Positions 18,481 to 33,606 of a stretch of 64,000 nucleotides of DNA are shown here, in pieces. Source of the stretch: Cellulomonas hominis (GTDB lineage: Bacteria > Actinomycetota > Actinomycetes > Actinomycetales > Cellulomonadaceae); the NCBI RefSeq assembly GCF_014201095.1, contig NZ_JACHDN010000001.1, forward strand, positions 3,968,001 through 4,032,000. Reading direction: 5' to 3'. Both the position numbers and the translations under genes were made by a program. The notes beneath the pieces are model-generated. The model was given only the letters and a program-made list of their open reading frames with translations. It ran no database searches and had not been told where the DNA came from. How positions within the stretch are numbered: position 1 is the stretch's first letter; every line of letters starts with the position of its first letter.

Positions 18481-18507
18481 GTCCAGTCACGGCCGGCGCC
18501 TCCCGAT
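18481..18507 (+). promoter_or_regulatory. Possible FliA/WhiG-like promoter before diguanylate cyclase gene
   Basis: GTCCAGTCAC and TCCCGATGG in the same 27-base frame as the four pilus promoters. It is weaker: the -35 half differs at several positions, and the Shine-Dalgarno GGAGGG lies directly behind the -10, so a transcript starting here would lose it. Confidence 0.25.
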
Positions 18508-18515
18508 GGAGGGCC

Positions 18516-19475
18516 ATGCGCCGTGACCAGGAGCGACCCGGGGAGGACCGCGACGTCTCCGCGCGCGACCACCTGGCGATCGGGTTGTTCGTCATGGCGG
18601 TCGTCACGGCGCTGGGCGGGGTGTGGCCCGCCGACCCGCTCTCGCCGGCGCACTGGTGGCTCGTGGTGTCGGGGGTCGACGTGGTGCTGTGCGGGGTGCT
18701 CCTCGCGCTGCCGGTGCACCAGCGCAGCACCCAGGCCGTGGTGATCGGGGGCATCGTCGTCTCGGCGGTGCTCGTCACGACGTGCCGCACCGCGCAGGGA
18801 GTCGTGCTGTTCGCGCTGGGGTTCGTCGTGGCGGGGCAGTTCGCGGCGTACGCGCTGGAGCGGCGACGGGCGGCGGTCGTCGCCGGGGTGGTGGTCGCCG
18901 CGATCGCGCTGTCCGCGACGTTCGCGCCCGCGGCGGTGCACCCCGTCGTCGTGGTGGCGGCGAGCACCATGGCGCTGCTGTCGTGCTGGCTCATGGCGGA
19001 GCAGTCCGACCGGCTGCGCCGCCAGGCCCGCACCGACCACCTCACCGGGGCGCTCAACCGCGGCGCCTTCTACGAGCGGGCGGCCGACGTCGTGCCGCGG
19101 GCCCTGCGCGGCGGGGTGCCGCTCAGCGCCGTGGCGTTCGACGTCGACGACTTCAAGGTCGTGAACGCCCGGCACGGCCACCTCGGCGCGGACGACCTGC
19201 TGGCGGACCTCACCGCGGCGTGGCGCGCCGCGCTCCCTGCGGGGGCCTTCCTCGGGCGGGTCGGCGGCGACGAGTTCATCGCGGTGCTCCCCGGCGCGGA
19301 TGACGCCGAGGCCCGGCGGTGGGCGGCGTCGGCGGCGCCCGGGAGCGCGCTCTCGTCCAGCGCGGGGGTCGCGACGCTCCGCCCCGACGACACGGTGCGC
19401 AGCCTGCTCGACCGCGCCGACGCGGACCTGTTCGCCGCGAAGGACGGGCGCCGGACGCTCGCGGGCGACGTCTGA
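18516..19475 (+). CDS. Membrane diguanylate cyclase (GGDEF)
   Basis: 319 residues. About five or six hydrophobic helices (~20-165) form an uncharacterised membrane sensor, followed by a GGDEF domain (~170-319): [36 protein letters not shown], and active-site GGDEF at ~250-254. The product, c-di-GMP, is a candidate ligand for the MshEN-like domain of PilB. The inhibitory RxxD site five residues before GGDEF is absent (PAGA there), so product inhibition is not expected. ATG start with GATGGAGGG upstream. Confidence 0.88.
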   Translation: MRRDQERPGEDRDVSARDHLAIGLFVMAVVTALGGVWPADPLSPAHWWLVVSGVDVVLCGVLLALPVHQRSTQAVVIGGIVVSAVLVTTCRTAQGVVLFALGFVVAGQFAAYALERRRAAVVAGVVVAAIALSATFAPAAVHPVVVVAASTMALLSCWLMAEQSDRLRRQARTDHLTGALNRGAFYERAADVVPRALRGGVPLSAVAFDVDDFKVVNARHGHLGADDLLADLTAAWRAALPAGAFLGRVGGDEFIAVLPGADDAEARRWAASAAPGSALSSSAGVATLRPDDTVRSLLDRADADLFAAKDGRRTLAGDV

Positions 19476-19502
19476 CGCGGCGCCGGGGGACCGGCGGCAC
19501 GC

Positions 19503-19508
19503 TACGAT
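19503..19508 (+). promoter_or_regulatory. -10 box of efp
   Basis: TACGAT about 80 nt before the efp start; no clear -35. Confidence 0.35.
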
Positions 19509-19590
19509 GGTCGGCGGCCCAGCCCCGTCCGCGACCCGCGGGCGCGCGTGGCGGCCCGACCGACGCACCCCGGACAGGAAGCAGCGACAC

Positions 19591-20154
19591 GTGGCGACGA
19601 CCAACGACCTCAAGAACGGCACCGTGCTGAAGATCGACGGCCAGCTCTGGACGGTCATCGAGTTCCAGCACGTGAAGCCCGGCAAGGGCGGTGCGTTCGT
19701 CCGGACCAAGCTCAAGAACGTCCTCTCGGGCAAGGTCGTCGACCGCACGTTCAACGCGGGCCTGAAGGTCGAGACCGCGAACGTCGACAAGCGCGACATG
19801 CAGTACCTGTACAAGGACGGCGACGACTTCGTGTTCATGGACACGGACACGTACGACCAGATCACCGTCCCGGCCGCCACCGTCGGCGACGCCGCGAACT
19901 TCATGCTCGAGAGCACGAACGCCATGGTCGCCACCAACGAGGGCGTGCCGCTGTACGTCGAGCTGCCGCCGTCGGTGACCCTCATGGTCACCTACACGGA
20001 GCCGGGCCTGCAGGGCGACCGCTCCTCGGCCGGCACGAAGCCCGCGACGCTGGAGACCGGCTACCAGATCCAGGTCCCGCTGTTCCTGGAGTCGGACACC
20101 AAGGTCAAGGTCGACACCCGCGACGGCAGCTACCTGGGCCGCGTGAACGACTGA
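19591..20154 (+). CDS. efp: Elongation factor P
   Basis: 187 residues from GTG with CAGGAAG upstream. Relieves ribosome stalling at polyproline, which is frequent in this proteome. Three OB/KOW-type domains are present; the loop that reaches the peptidyl-transferase centre reads KPGKGGAF (~31-38) with a lysine at the tip. The C-terminal signature ([12 protein letters not shown]) is intact. No EpmA/EpmB or YmfI gene is seen here. Followed by nusB after 1 nt. Confidence 0.97.
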   Translation: MATTNDLKNGTVLKIDGQLWTVIEFQHVKPGKGGAFVRTKLKNVLSGKVVDRTFNAGLKVETANVDKRDMQYLYKDGDDFVFMDTDTYDQITVPAATVGDAANFMLESTNAMVATNEGVPLYVELPPSVTLMVTYTEPGLQGDRSSAGTKPATLETGYQIQVPLFLESDTKVKVDTRDGSYLGRVND

Positions 20155-22441
<2,287 letters not shown>

Positions 22442-22445
<4 letters not shown>

Positions 22446-23794
22446 CCACGCAGTACCTGCTCAAGGACGTCGCCCCGCTCGGCGGCGACCGGACCGACGT
22501 GCTCATCGCCGGCGGCCTCGTCGCGGCGATCGGCGCCGATGCGGGTGACGCGGCGGAGAACGCCCCGGACGACCTGCACGTGATCGACGCGACCGGCATG
22601 GTGCTGCTGCCCGGCCTGGTCGACCTGCACACCCACCTGCGCGAGCCGGGCCGGGAGGACGCCGAGACGATCGCGTCCGGCACCCGCGCCGCCGCGGCCG
22701 GCGGGTTCACCGCGGTGCACGCGATGGCGAACACCACCCCGACGCAGGACACCGCGGGCGTGGTGGAGCAGGTGTGGCGCCTGGGCGCGCAGGCCGGCTG
22801 GGTGGACGTCCACCCGGTCGGCGCGGTCAGCGTCGGTCTCGCGGGGGAGCATCTCGCCGAGCTGGGCGCGATGGCCGACTCCGCCGCCCGCGTCCGGGTG
22901 TTCAGCGACGACGGGAAGTGCGTGCACGACCCGGTGCTGATGCGCCGCGCGCTGGAGTACACCAAGGCGTTCGACGGGGTCGTCGCGCAGCACGCGCAGG
23001 AGCCTCGGCTGACCGAGGGCGCGCAGATGCACGAGGGCGTGGTGTCCGCCGAGATCGGCCTGGCCGGCTGGCCCGCCGTCGCGGAGGAGGCGATCATCGC
23101 CCGCGACGTGCTGCTGGCGGAGCACGTCGGCTCCCGGCTGCACGTCTGCCACCTGTCGACGGCCGGCTCGGTCGAGATCGTCCGGTGGGCGAAGTCCCGC
23201 GGCATCGACGTCACCGCCGAGGTCACCCCGCACCACCTGGTCCTCACGGACGAGGAGGCCCGCGGCTACGACCCCGTCTACAAGGTGAACCCGCCGCTGC
23301 GCACGCAGGCCGACGTGGACGCGGTCCGCGCGGGCCTCGCGGACGGCACGATCGACATCGTCGCCACCGACCACGCCCCCCACACCCGCGAGGACAAGGA
23401 CTGCGAGTGGGCGGCGGCCGCGTTCGGCATGACCGGCCTGGAGACCGCGCTGTCGGTCGTGCAGCAGACCATGGTCGACACCGGCGCGTTCACCTGGGCG
23501 GACGTCGCCCGGGTGCTGTCCACGAACCCCGCGCGGATCGGCCGGGTCGCGGACCAGGGCCGGCCGGTCGCGGTGGGGGAGCCCGCCAACCTCGTGCTGG
23601 TGGACCCCGACGCCCGCCGGGTCGTCGTCCCGGAGGAGCAGGCGACCGCGTCGGCGAACTCGCCGCTGCGCGGACGCGAGCTGCCCGGGCGGGTCGTCGC
23701 GACGTTCCTGCGCGGCCGGGCCACGGTGCTCGACGGCGTGCCGCAGGACGACCCGGCGGACCCGCGCTTCGCGGCGGGGCGGGTGACGCCCTGA
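22442..23794 (+). CDS. pyrC: Dihydroorotase
   Basis: 450 residues, class I amidohydrolase. Metal ligands are seen in [11 protein letters not shown] (~60-70) and [12 protein letters not shown] (~308-319); [10 protein letters not shown] matches the dihydroorotase signature. Closes carbamoyl-aspartate to dihydroorotate. The stop shares one base with the next start (TGATG). Confidence 0.96.
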
Positions 23795-24336
23795 TGCCGC
23801 CGTGGCTGTCGGTGACGGTCCTCGTCGTGCTCGGGGCGGCGCTGCTGCTCGGCATGGCGAAGGGGTGGCGCCGGCTGTCCCGGGGCGCGAGCCCCGTGCC
23901 GCCGCCCCCGCCCGTGCCGGACGAGGACGCGCTCGGCGCGCCCCGCACCGCCGCCCTCGACGCCACCTACGTGTCCACCACCCGCGCCGGCGACTGGCTG
24001 GACCGGGTCGGCGCCCACGGCCTCGGCGTCCGGTCGGCCGCCACGGTGCGGGTGCACGACGCGGGCGTGGTGCTGCGACGACGAGGGGCGCCGGACGTGT
24101 TCGTCCCGCGCGCGGCGCTGCGCGCGGTCGGCACGTCCGGCGGCATGGCCGGCAAGGTCGTCGGCGGCGAGGGGCTGGTCGTGCTGACCTGGGTCCCGGA
24201 CCCCGGCGCCGACCCCCGCGGCCTCGACACCGGCCTGCGCCTGCGCCACGCCCACGAGGCGGACGGGCTGCGCGCGGCCACCCAGGACCTGATCGGATCG
24301 ACACCCGCCGCGAGCGGGTCGGAGGAGAGCTCATGA
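23794..24336 (+). CDS. Conserved pyr-operon membrane protein, PH-like domain
   Basis: 180 residues. One membrane helix at the N-terminus ([19 protein letters not shown]), a Pro-rich linker, then an ~110-residue strand-rich domain ([20 protein letters not shown]...[12 protein letters not shown]...GLVVLTW) of the bacterial PH-like type. A homologue occupies the same slot between pyrC and carA in mycobacteria and other Actinobacteria, so it is operon-conserved, yet its job is unknown. It is not a transporter by topology (single helix). Overlaps carA by 4 nt. Confidence 0.7.
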   Translation: MPPWLSVTVLVVLGAALLLGMAKGWRRLSRGASPVPPPPPVPDEDALGAPRTAALDATYVSTTRAGDWLDRVGAHGLGVRSAATVRVHDAGVVLRRRGAPDVFVPRAALRAVGTSGGMAGKVVGGEGLVVLTWVPDPGADPRGLDTGLRLRHAHEADGLRAATQDLIGSTPAASGSEESS

Positions 24337-25522
24337 CGGACGCACTGCTGGTCCTCGAGGACGGGCGGACGTTCGCCGGCGAGGCCTACGGGGCCACCGG
24401 CACCACCTGGGGCGAGATCGTCTTCAACACCGGCATGACCGGGTACCAGGAGACGCTGACCGACCCCAGCTACCACAAGCAGATCGTCGTGATGACGGCG
24501 CCGCACATCGGCAACACCGGCGTCAACGACGAGGACCCCGAGTCGGGCCGCATCTGGGTGTCCGGCTACGTGGTGCGCGACCCCGCGCGCCGCGCGTCGA
24601 GCTGGCGCGCGGACCGCAGCCTGGACGAGGAGCTCGCGGCGCAGGACGTCGTCGGGATCTCGGGGATCGACACCCGGGCCCTCACCCGGCACCTGCGCGA
24701 GCGGGGCGTCATGCGCGCGGCCATCCTGTCGGGCGAGGCGCTGCTCGACGGCGCGGGCCGGCCCCGCGCCGCGGAGGACCTGGTCGCCGAGGTGCAGGCG
24801 CAGCCGCAGATGTCCGGCGCGGACCTGGCCGGCGAGGTGTCCACGGACGCCGCGTACGTCGTGCCGGCCCTCGGCCCGGACGGCGCGCCGCTGGCGGAGC
24901 CGGTCGCGCGGGTCGCGGCCGTCGACCTCGGCATCAAGGCGATGACCCCGCACCGGATGGCGGAGCGCGGCATCGAGGTGCACGTGCTGCCCGCCGCCTC
25001 GACCATCGAGGACGTGCTGGCCACCGCCCCCGACGGCGTGTTCTTCTCCAACGGCCCGGGCGACCCCGGCGCCGCCACCCACGAGGTCGAGCTGCTCCGC
25101 GAGGTGCTGGACCGCCGGATCCCGTTCTTCGGCATCTGCTACGGCAACCAGATCCTCGGCCGGGCCCTCGGCTACGGCACCTACAAGCTCGGCTACGGGC
25201 ACCGCGGCGTGAACCAGCCGGTGCTGGACCGCGTCACGGGCAAGGTCGAGATCACCGCGCACAACCACGGCTTCGCGGTCGACGCGCCGCTGGACGGCGA
25301 GTCCGTCGCGCCGCACGACGGCGGGCGCTACGGCCGCGTGACCGTCTCGCACGTGGACCTCAACGACGACGTGGTGGAGGGGCTCGCCGCCCTCGACCTG
25401 CCGGCCTTCTCGGTGCAGTACCACCCCGAGGCCGCCGCCGGCCCGCACGACGCCGCCTACCTGTTCGACCGGTTCCTGGACCTCATGCGTCCGGCCGCCA
25501 CCACCGAAGGGACGGACGCCTG

Positions 25523-25523
<1 letters not shown>
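24333..25523 (+). CDS. carA: Carbamoyl-phosphate synthase, small (glutaminase) subunit
   Basis: 396 residues. N-terminal CPSase small domain ([18 protein letters not shown]...) and C-terminal class I glutaminase with nucleophile Cys269 in [11 protein letters not shown]; the usual Leu-Gly-His after the Cys is Tyr-Gly-Asn here. The His-x-Glu pair of the catalytic triad is in QYHPEA. Provides ammonia to CarB. GGAGGAGAG Shine-Dalgarno. One-base overlap with carB. Confidence 0.96.
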
Positions 25524-28848
<3,325 letters not shown>

Positions 28849-28852
<4 letters not shown>

Positions 28853-29706
28853 CGCCCTTCGGCGCGCGGCTCGCGGCGGCGATGTCCGCGCACGGTCCGC
28901 TGTGCGTGGGCATCGACCCGCACGCCGCGCTGCTCGACGCCTGGGGCCTGCCGGACGACGCCGAGGGGCTGCGCCGGTTCGCGCTGACCGTCCTCGAGGC
29001 GGTCGGCGGCCGGGTGGCCGCGGTGAAGCCGCAGTCCGCGTTCTTCGAGCGGCACGGCGCCGCGGGCGTCGCGGTCCTGGAGGAGGTGGTCGCCGCGGGC
29101 CGGGACACCGGCACGCTGGTGGTCGTGGACGCCAAGCGCGGCGACATCGGCTCGACCATGGGCGCCTACGCGGACGCGTACCTGCGGGACGGGTCGCCGC
29201 TGGCCGGCGACGCGCTGACGGTGTCGCCGTACCTGGGGTTCGGCTCGCTGGCACCGGCCGTCGAGGCGGCGCACGCGACCGGCCGCGGCCTGTTCGTCCT
29301 CGCGCTGACCTCCAACCCCGAGGGCCCCGCGGTGCAGCACGCGCGGGACGCCGAGGGCGTGGCGGTCGCGGACCGGGTCGCCCGGGAGGCGGCCGTCGCC
29401 AACGCGGCGGAGCTCGCGGCGACCGGGGGCGCGCTGGGCTCGGTCGGGCTGGTCGTCGGGGCGACGGTCGGGGACGCCGCCGAGCGGCTGGGGGTGGACC
29501 TCGCGGCCGTGCGCGGCCCGCTGCTCGCCCCGGGCGTCGGCGCGCAGGGCGCGGGCCCGGCGGAGCTCGCCGCGGTGTTCGGCGCGGCGCGGCCGGCGGT
29601 CCTGGCGTCCTCGTCGCGCGGCGTGCTCGCCGCGGGGCCGTCGGTCGCGGGTCTCCGGGAGGCCGCGCTGCGGGCGGCGGGGGAGGCCGGCGCGGCCCTG
29701 CGCTGA
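28849..29706 (+). CDS. pyrF: Orotidine 5'-phosphate decarboxylase (mycobacterial type)
   Basis: 285 residues, matching the longer mycobacterial/actinobacterial class. Active-site motif [13 protein letters not shown] near residue 87-99; substrate segment CVGIDPH at ~15-21; [10 protein letters not shown] near 56. Converts OMP to UMP. GTG overlaps the carB stop by 4 nt. pyrD is not in this window. End of the pyr operon, followed by a GC-rich hairpin. Confidence 0.96.
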
Positions 29707-29719
29707 CCCCGGCGCCGGT

Positions 29720-29742
29720 GCCCGCGCGGGAACCCCGCGGGC
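29720..29742 (+). terminator. Hairpin after pyrF
   Basis: GCCCGCG pairs with CGCGGGC around a 9-nt loop, 14 nt past the stop codon. Likely end of the pyr operon. Confidence 0.5.
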
Positions 29743-29895
29743 GCGACACGCTGCCGGAACGTGCCGTGGCGGGCATACCGTGTCATCCTCGACAGATGGG
29801 GTCCACGCCGGTTCCGGGGCGCTGTCGCACCGGGGCACGCGGATCGCGTATGTTCCATGTCCCTGCCCTCTGACAGTGATGAGAAGGTGACTCAC

Positions 29896-30207
29896 GTGGC
29901 ACTTCCGACTCTCACCCCCGAGCAGCGCGCCGCGGCTCTCGAGAAGGCCGCCGCCGCCCGCCAGGCACGCGCGGAGGTCAAGAACCGGCTGAAGTACTCG
30001 CAGGGCACGCTGTCCGAGGTGATCGCCCAGGGCCAGAAGGACGAGACCATCGGGAAGCTGAAGGTCCTCGCCCTGCTCGAGTCCCTCCCGGGTGTGGGTA
30101 AGGTCAAGGCGCGCCAGATCATCACCGAGATCGGGATCTCCGAGACGCGTCGCGTGCGCGGCCTCGGCCCGCACCAGGTGAAGGCGCTCGTCGACCGGTT
30201 CGGGTGA
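29896..30207 (+). CDS. mihF: Integration host factor, actinobacterial type (mIHF)
   Basis: 103 residues from the GTG at the start of the conserved [15 protein letters not shown]; preceded by GAGAAGGTG. A long helix is followed by a helix-hairpin-helix-like DNA-binding part ([33 protein letters not shown]). Nucleoid-associated protein that bends and compacts DNA; unrelated to the HU/IHF fold. Located just before gmk as in Mycobacterium. Two candidate -10 boxes lie upstream (TACCGT at 29776, TATGTT at 29849). Confidence 0.95.
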   Translation: MALPTLTPEQRAAALEKAAAARQARAEVKNRLKYSQGTLSEVIAQGQKDETIGKLKVLALLESLPGVGKVKARQIITEIGISETRRVRGLGPHQVKALVDRFG

Positions 30208-30271
30208 CCCGAGCCGCACGTCCGTCCCCGGCCCCGCGAGGGGTCGCACAACTCCAGGAGCACCAGACCGC

Positions 30272-30847
30272 ATGACGACGCCGCGCGCCCGGCTGACCGT
30301 CCTCGCCGGACCGACCGCCGTCGGCAAGGGCACCGTGTCCGCCGACCTGCGGGCCCGGTACCCCCAGGTCTGGCTCTCCGTGTCCGCCACCACCCGGCCC
30401 CCGCGGCCGGGGGAGGTGGACGGCCTGCACTACCACTTCGTGTCGCCCGAAGAGTTCGACGCCATGGCGGCCGGCGGCGAGCTGCTGGAGTGGGCGCTGG
30501 TGCACGGCAGGAACCGCTACGGCACCCCCCGGCGGCCGGTCGAGGAGCGACTGGCCGCCGGGGAGCCCGCCCTGCTGGAGATCGACCTGCAGGGCGCGCG
30601 CCAGGTCCGGCGGACGATGCCCGACGCGCAGTTCGTGTTCCTCGCGCCGCCCTCGATGGAGGAGCTCGTGCGCCGCCTCGTGGGGCGCGGCACCGAGGAC
30701 GCCGAGGAGCGCGCCCGCCGGCTCGAGACCGCCGAGGTGGAGATGGCGGCGGAGTCCGAGTTCGACCACGTCATCGTCAACGACGACGTCCGGCGCGCCA
30801 CGGACGAGCTGGTCGCCCTGATGGGCCTGCCGGTCGCGGTAGACTGA
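30272..30847 (+). CDS. gmk: Guanylate kinase
   Basis: 191 residues. P-loop [10 protein letters not shown] near residue 12-21; GMP-binding [19 protein letters not shown] and GNRYGT-like region (HGRNRYGTP). Phosphorylates GMP to GDP. ATG with AGGAG upstream. Its 3' end contains the -10 box of rpoZ. Confidence 0.96.
   Translation: MTTPRARLTVLAGPTAVGKGTVSADLRARYPQVWLSVSATTRPPRPGEVDGLHYHFVSPEEFDAMAAGGELLEWALVHGRNRYGTPRRPVEERLAAGEPALLEIDLQGARQVRRTMPDAQFVFLAPPSMEELVRRLVGRGTEDAEERARRLETAEVEMAAESEFDHVIVNDDVRRATDELVALMGLPVAVD
30840..30845 (+). promoter_or_regulatory. -10 box of rpoZ inside the gmk stop region
   Basis: TAGACT, overlapping the gmk stop codon; gives a leader of ~32 nt to rpoZ with ACGGGAG as Shine-Dalgarno. 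Confidence 0.45.
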
Positions 30848-30884
30848 CCGGCAGTCCCCACCCACTCGACTTACGGGAGCCACC

Positions 30885-31148
30885 GTGTCCGGAACCGTCG
30901 CCGAGCCCATCGGCATCACCGACCCGCCGATCGACCGCCTGCTCGACCGCGCGGACTCGAAGTACGCGCTGGTCATCTACTCGGCCAAGCGCGCGCGCCA
31001 GATCAACGCGTACTACTCGCAGCTCAACGAGGGCCTGCTCGAGTACGTCGGCCCGCTGGTGGAGACCCGCCCGCAGGAGAAGCCGCTGTCCATCGCGATG
31101 CGCGAGATCGACGCGGGCCTGCTGACGGTCACCGCGAACGAGGCCTGA
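30885..31148 (+). CDS. rpoZ: RNA polymerase omega subunit
   Basis: 87 residues, GTG start. Conserved [21 protein letters not shown] segment (residues ~26-46, shown here in part) and the C-terminal [10 protein letters not shown] block of actinobacterial omega. Assists assembly of beta-prime; it lies in the usual gmk-rpoZ-coaBC order. Confidence 0.96.
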   Translation: MSGTVAEPIGITDPPIDRLLDRADSKYALVIYSAKRARQINAYYSQLNEGLLEYVGPLVETRPQEKPLSIAMREIDAGLLTVTANEA

Positions 31149-31161
31149 GACCGGCCCCGAC

Positions 31162-32376
31162 GTGCGCGTCGTCCTGGGCGTCGCGGGCGGGATCGCCGCC
31201 TACAAGGCGGCGCACGTCCTGCGCCTGCTGACCGAGGCCGGGCACGACGTGCGCGTCGTGCCGACCCGGGCGGCGCTCGAGTTCGTGGGACGCGCCACCT
31301 GGGAGGCCCTCTCAGGGCACCCGGTCACGCCCGAGGTGTTCGACGACGTCCCCGAGGTCGCGCACGTCCGGCTCGGGCGGCAGGCCGACCTCGTGGTCGT
31401 CGCCCCCGCCACCGCCGACCTGCTCGCGCGGGCCGCGCACGGCCGGGCCGACGACCTGCTCGCCGCGACCCTGCTGACGGCGACGTGCCCGGTGCTCATG
31501 GCGCCGGCGATGCACACCGAGATGTGGCAGCACCCGGCCACCCGGGCGAACGTGGCGACCCTGCGCGAGCGGGGCGTGCACGTGCTCGACCCGGACTCCG
31601 GTCGGCTCACCGGCGCCGACTCCGGCCCCGGCCGGCTGCCCGAGCCCGAGGCGATCGCCGCGGCCGCGCTGGCGCTCGTCGACGCTGAGGGCAAGCCGCG
31701 CAACCCCGACCTCACCGGGCGCACCGTCGTCGTGTCCGCCGGGGGCACGCGCGAGCCGCTCGACCCCGTCCGGTTCCTCGGCAACCGGTCCTCCGGCCGG
31801 CAGGGCGTCGCGCTCGCCCGGACCGCCCTCGCGCGCGGCGCGCGGGTGACGCTGGTCGCGGCGAACCTCACGGTGCGGCCGCCCGCGGGCGTGCACGTCG
31901 TGCCGGTCGAGACGACGGCGCAGCTCCGCGACGCCGTGCGGACCGCCGGGGCCGACGCCGACGTCGTCGTCATGGCCGCCGCGGTCGCGGACTTCCGGCC
32001 GGCGGTCGACGAGGCGCACAAGATCAAGAAGCAGGCCGACGGCGCCGTGCCCCCGCTGGCGCTGGTCCAGAACCCGGACGTGCTGGCCGAGCTGGTCAGG
32101 GACCCGGTCCGGCCGGGCCAGGTCGTCGTCGGGTTCGCCGCCGAGACGGGCGACGCGGACGGCGACGTGCTGCACCACGGCCGGGCCAAGGCGGTCCGCA
32201 AGGGCGCCGACCTGCTGGCCGTCAACGCGGTCGGCGCGGGCCGCGGCTTCGGCACCGACGACAACGCGGTGACCGTGCTCGACGCGGCCGGCGAGGTCGT
32301 CTCCCGGGTCGAGGGCAGCAAGGACGCCGTGGCGGACGGGTTGTGGGACGCGGTCGTCGTGCGTCTGGACCGCTGA
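31162..32376 (+). CDS. coaBC: Bifunctional phosphopantothenoylcysteine decarboxylase / synthetase
   Basis: 404 residues. N-terminal flavoprotein CoaC (VVLGVAGGIAAYKAAHVLRL; active-site region APAMHTEMW near residue 115, where many bacteria have PxMNxxMW) and C-terminal CoaB synthetase (VVVSAGGTREPLDPVRFLGN near 190; DEAHKIKK near 287). Two steps of coenzyme A synthesis. The GTG start is 13 nt after rpoZ, so the two are probably co-transcribed. Confidence 0.96.
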   Translation: MRVVLGVAGGIAAYKAAHVLRLLTEAGHDVRVVPTRAALEFVGRATWEALSGHPVTPEVFDDVPEVAHVRLGRQADLVVVAPATADLLARAAHGRADDLLAATLLTATCPVLMAPAMHTEMWQHPATRANVATLRERGVHVLDPDSGRLTGADSGPGRLPEPEAIAAAALALVDAEGKPRNPDLTGRTVVVSAGGTREPLDPVRFLGNRSSGRQGVALARTALARGARVTLVAANLTVRPPAGVHVVPVETTAQLRDAVRTAGADADVVVMAAAVADFRPAVDEAHKIKKQADGAVPPLALVQNPDVLAELVRDPVRPGQVVVGFAAETGDADGDVLHHGRAKAVRKGADLLAVNAVGAGRGFGTDDNAVTVLDAAGEVVSRVEGSKDAVADGLWDAVVVRLDR

Positions 32377-32383
32377 GTCCCGA

Positions 32384-32389
32384 TAACCT
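32384..32389 (+). promoter_or_regulatory. -10 box of metK (leaderless)
   Basis: TAACCT ends 6 nt before the metK ATG, which predicts a leaderless transcript. Confidence 0.5.
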
Positions 32390-32395
32390 GTGCGC

Positions 32396-33601
32396 ATGAC
32401 CTCCGACATGCGCCTCTTCACGTCCGAGTCCGTGACCGAGGGACACCCGGACAAGGTGTGTGACCAGATCTCCGACGCGATCCTCGACGCGATCCTCGAG
32501 CAGGACCCGACGGCGCGCGTCGCCGTCGAGACCATGGTGACGACGGGCCTCGTGCACGTCGCGGGCGAGGTCACCACGAGCGCGTACGTCGAGATCCCGC
32601 AGATCGTCCGCCAGGTGGTCCGCTCCATCGGCTACACGTCCTCCGAGATCGGCTTCGACGCCGACTCCTGCGGCGTGTCCGTCTCGATCGGCCAGCAGTC
32701 CCCGGACATCGCGCAGGGCGTCGACAAGGCGTGGGAGTCCCGGCAGGACGCCGCGGACCACGACCCGCTCGACCTGCAGGGCGCCGGCGACCAGGGCCTC
32801 ATGTTCGGCTTCGCGTCCGACGACACCGACAGCCTCCTGCCGCTGCCGATCTGGCTGGCGCACCGGCTGGCCGAGCGCCTCGCGCTGGTCCGCAAGGAGG
32901 GCATCGTCCCCGAGCTCCGCCCCGACGGGAAGACGCAGGTCACCGTCGGCTACGAGGGCGACCGGGCCGTCCGCCTCGACACCGTCGTGCTCTCCACCCA
33001 GCACGGTCCGTCGCTGCACCTGGAGGCCGAGCTCGCGCCGGCCATCGCCGCCGAGGTCGTCGCGCCGGTCCTCGCCGACGCCGGCCTCGACCTGGACGTC
33101 AGCGACTACCGCCTGCTCGTGAACCCGACGGGTCAGTTCGTCGTCGGCGGGCCGCAGGGCGACGCGGGGCTCACCGGCCGCAAGATCATCGTCGACACCT
33201 ACGGCGGCATGGCCCGGCACGGCGGCGGCGCGTTCTCCGGCAAGGACCCGTCGAAGGTCGACCGCTCCGCCGCGTACGCGATGCGCTGGGTCGCGAAGAA
33301 CGTCGTCGCGGCCGGGCTCGCCCGGCGGTGCGAGGTCCAGGTCGCGTACGCGATCGGCAAGGCGCACCCCGTCGGCCTCTACGTCGAGACGTTCGGCACG
33401 GGGACCGTCTCGGACGAGCAGCTGACCGGCGCCATCCGCGAGGTGTTCGACCTGCGGCCGGCCGCGATCATCCGCGACCTCGACCTGCTGCGGCCGATCT
33501 ACCGGAAGACCGCCGCGTACGGGCACTTCGGCCGGGCGCTGCCCGAGTTCACCTGGGAGCGCACCGACCGCGTGGACGCCCTGCGCGCGGCGCTGTCCTG
33601 A
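32396..33601 (+). CDS. metK: S-adenosylmethionine synthetase
   Basis: 401 residues from the ATG that gives [16 protein letters not shown]; a GTG two codons earlier is possible but lies within the spacer after the -10 box. Motifs [16 protein letters not shown] at the N-terminus, [12 protein letters not shown] near 132, and [19 protein letters not shown] near 280. Makes SAM from ATP and methionine. No SAM riboswitch is visible upstream. priA follows after 5 nt. Confidence 0.97.
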   Translation: MTSDMRLFTSESVTEGHPDKVCDQISDAILDAILEQDPTARVAVETMVTTGLVHVAGEVTTSAYVEIPQIVRQVVRSIGYTSSEIGFDADSCGVSVSIGQQSPDIAQGVDKAWESRQDAADHDPLDLQGAGDQGLMFGFASDDTDSLLPLPIWLAHRLAERLALVRKEGIVPELRPDGKTQVTVGYEGDRAVRLDTVVLSTQHGPSLHLEAELAPAIAAEVVAPVLADAGLDLDVSDYRLLVNPTGQFVVGGPQGDAGLTGRKIIVDTYGGMARHGGGAFSGKDPSKVDRSAAYAMRWVAKNVVAAGLARRCEVQVAYAIGKAHPVGLYVETFGTGTVSDEQLTGAIREVFDLRPAAIIRDLDLLRPIYRKTAAYGHFGRALPEFTWERTDRVDALRAALS

Positions 33602-33606
33602 CGGAC

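Noticed and set aside
32377-32395. SAM riboswitch before metK
   Set aside because: The gap is only 19 nt and holds a -10 box.
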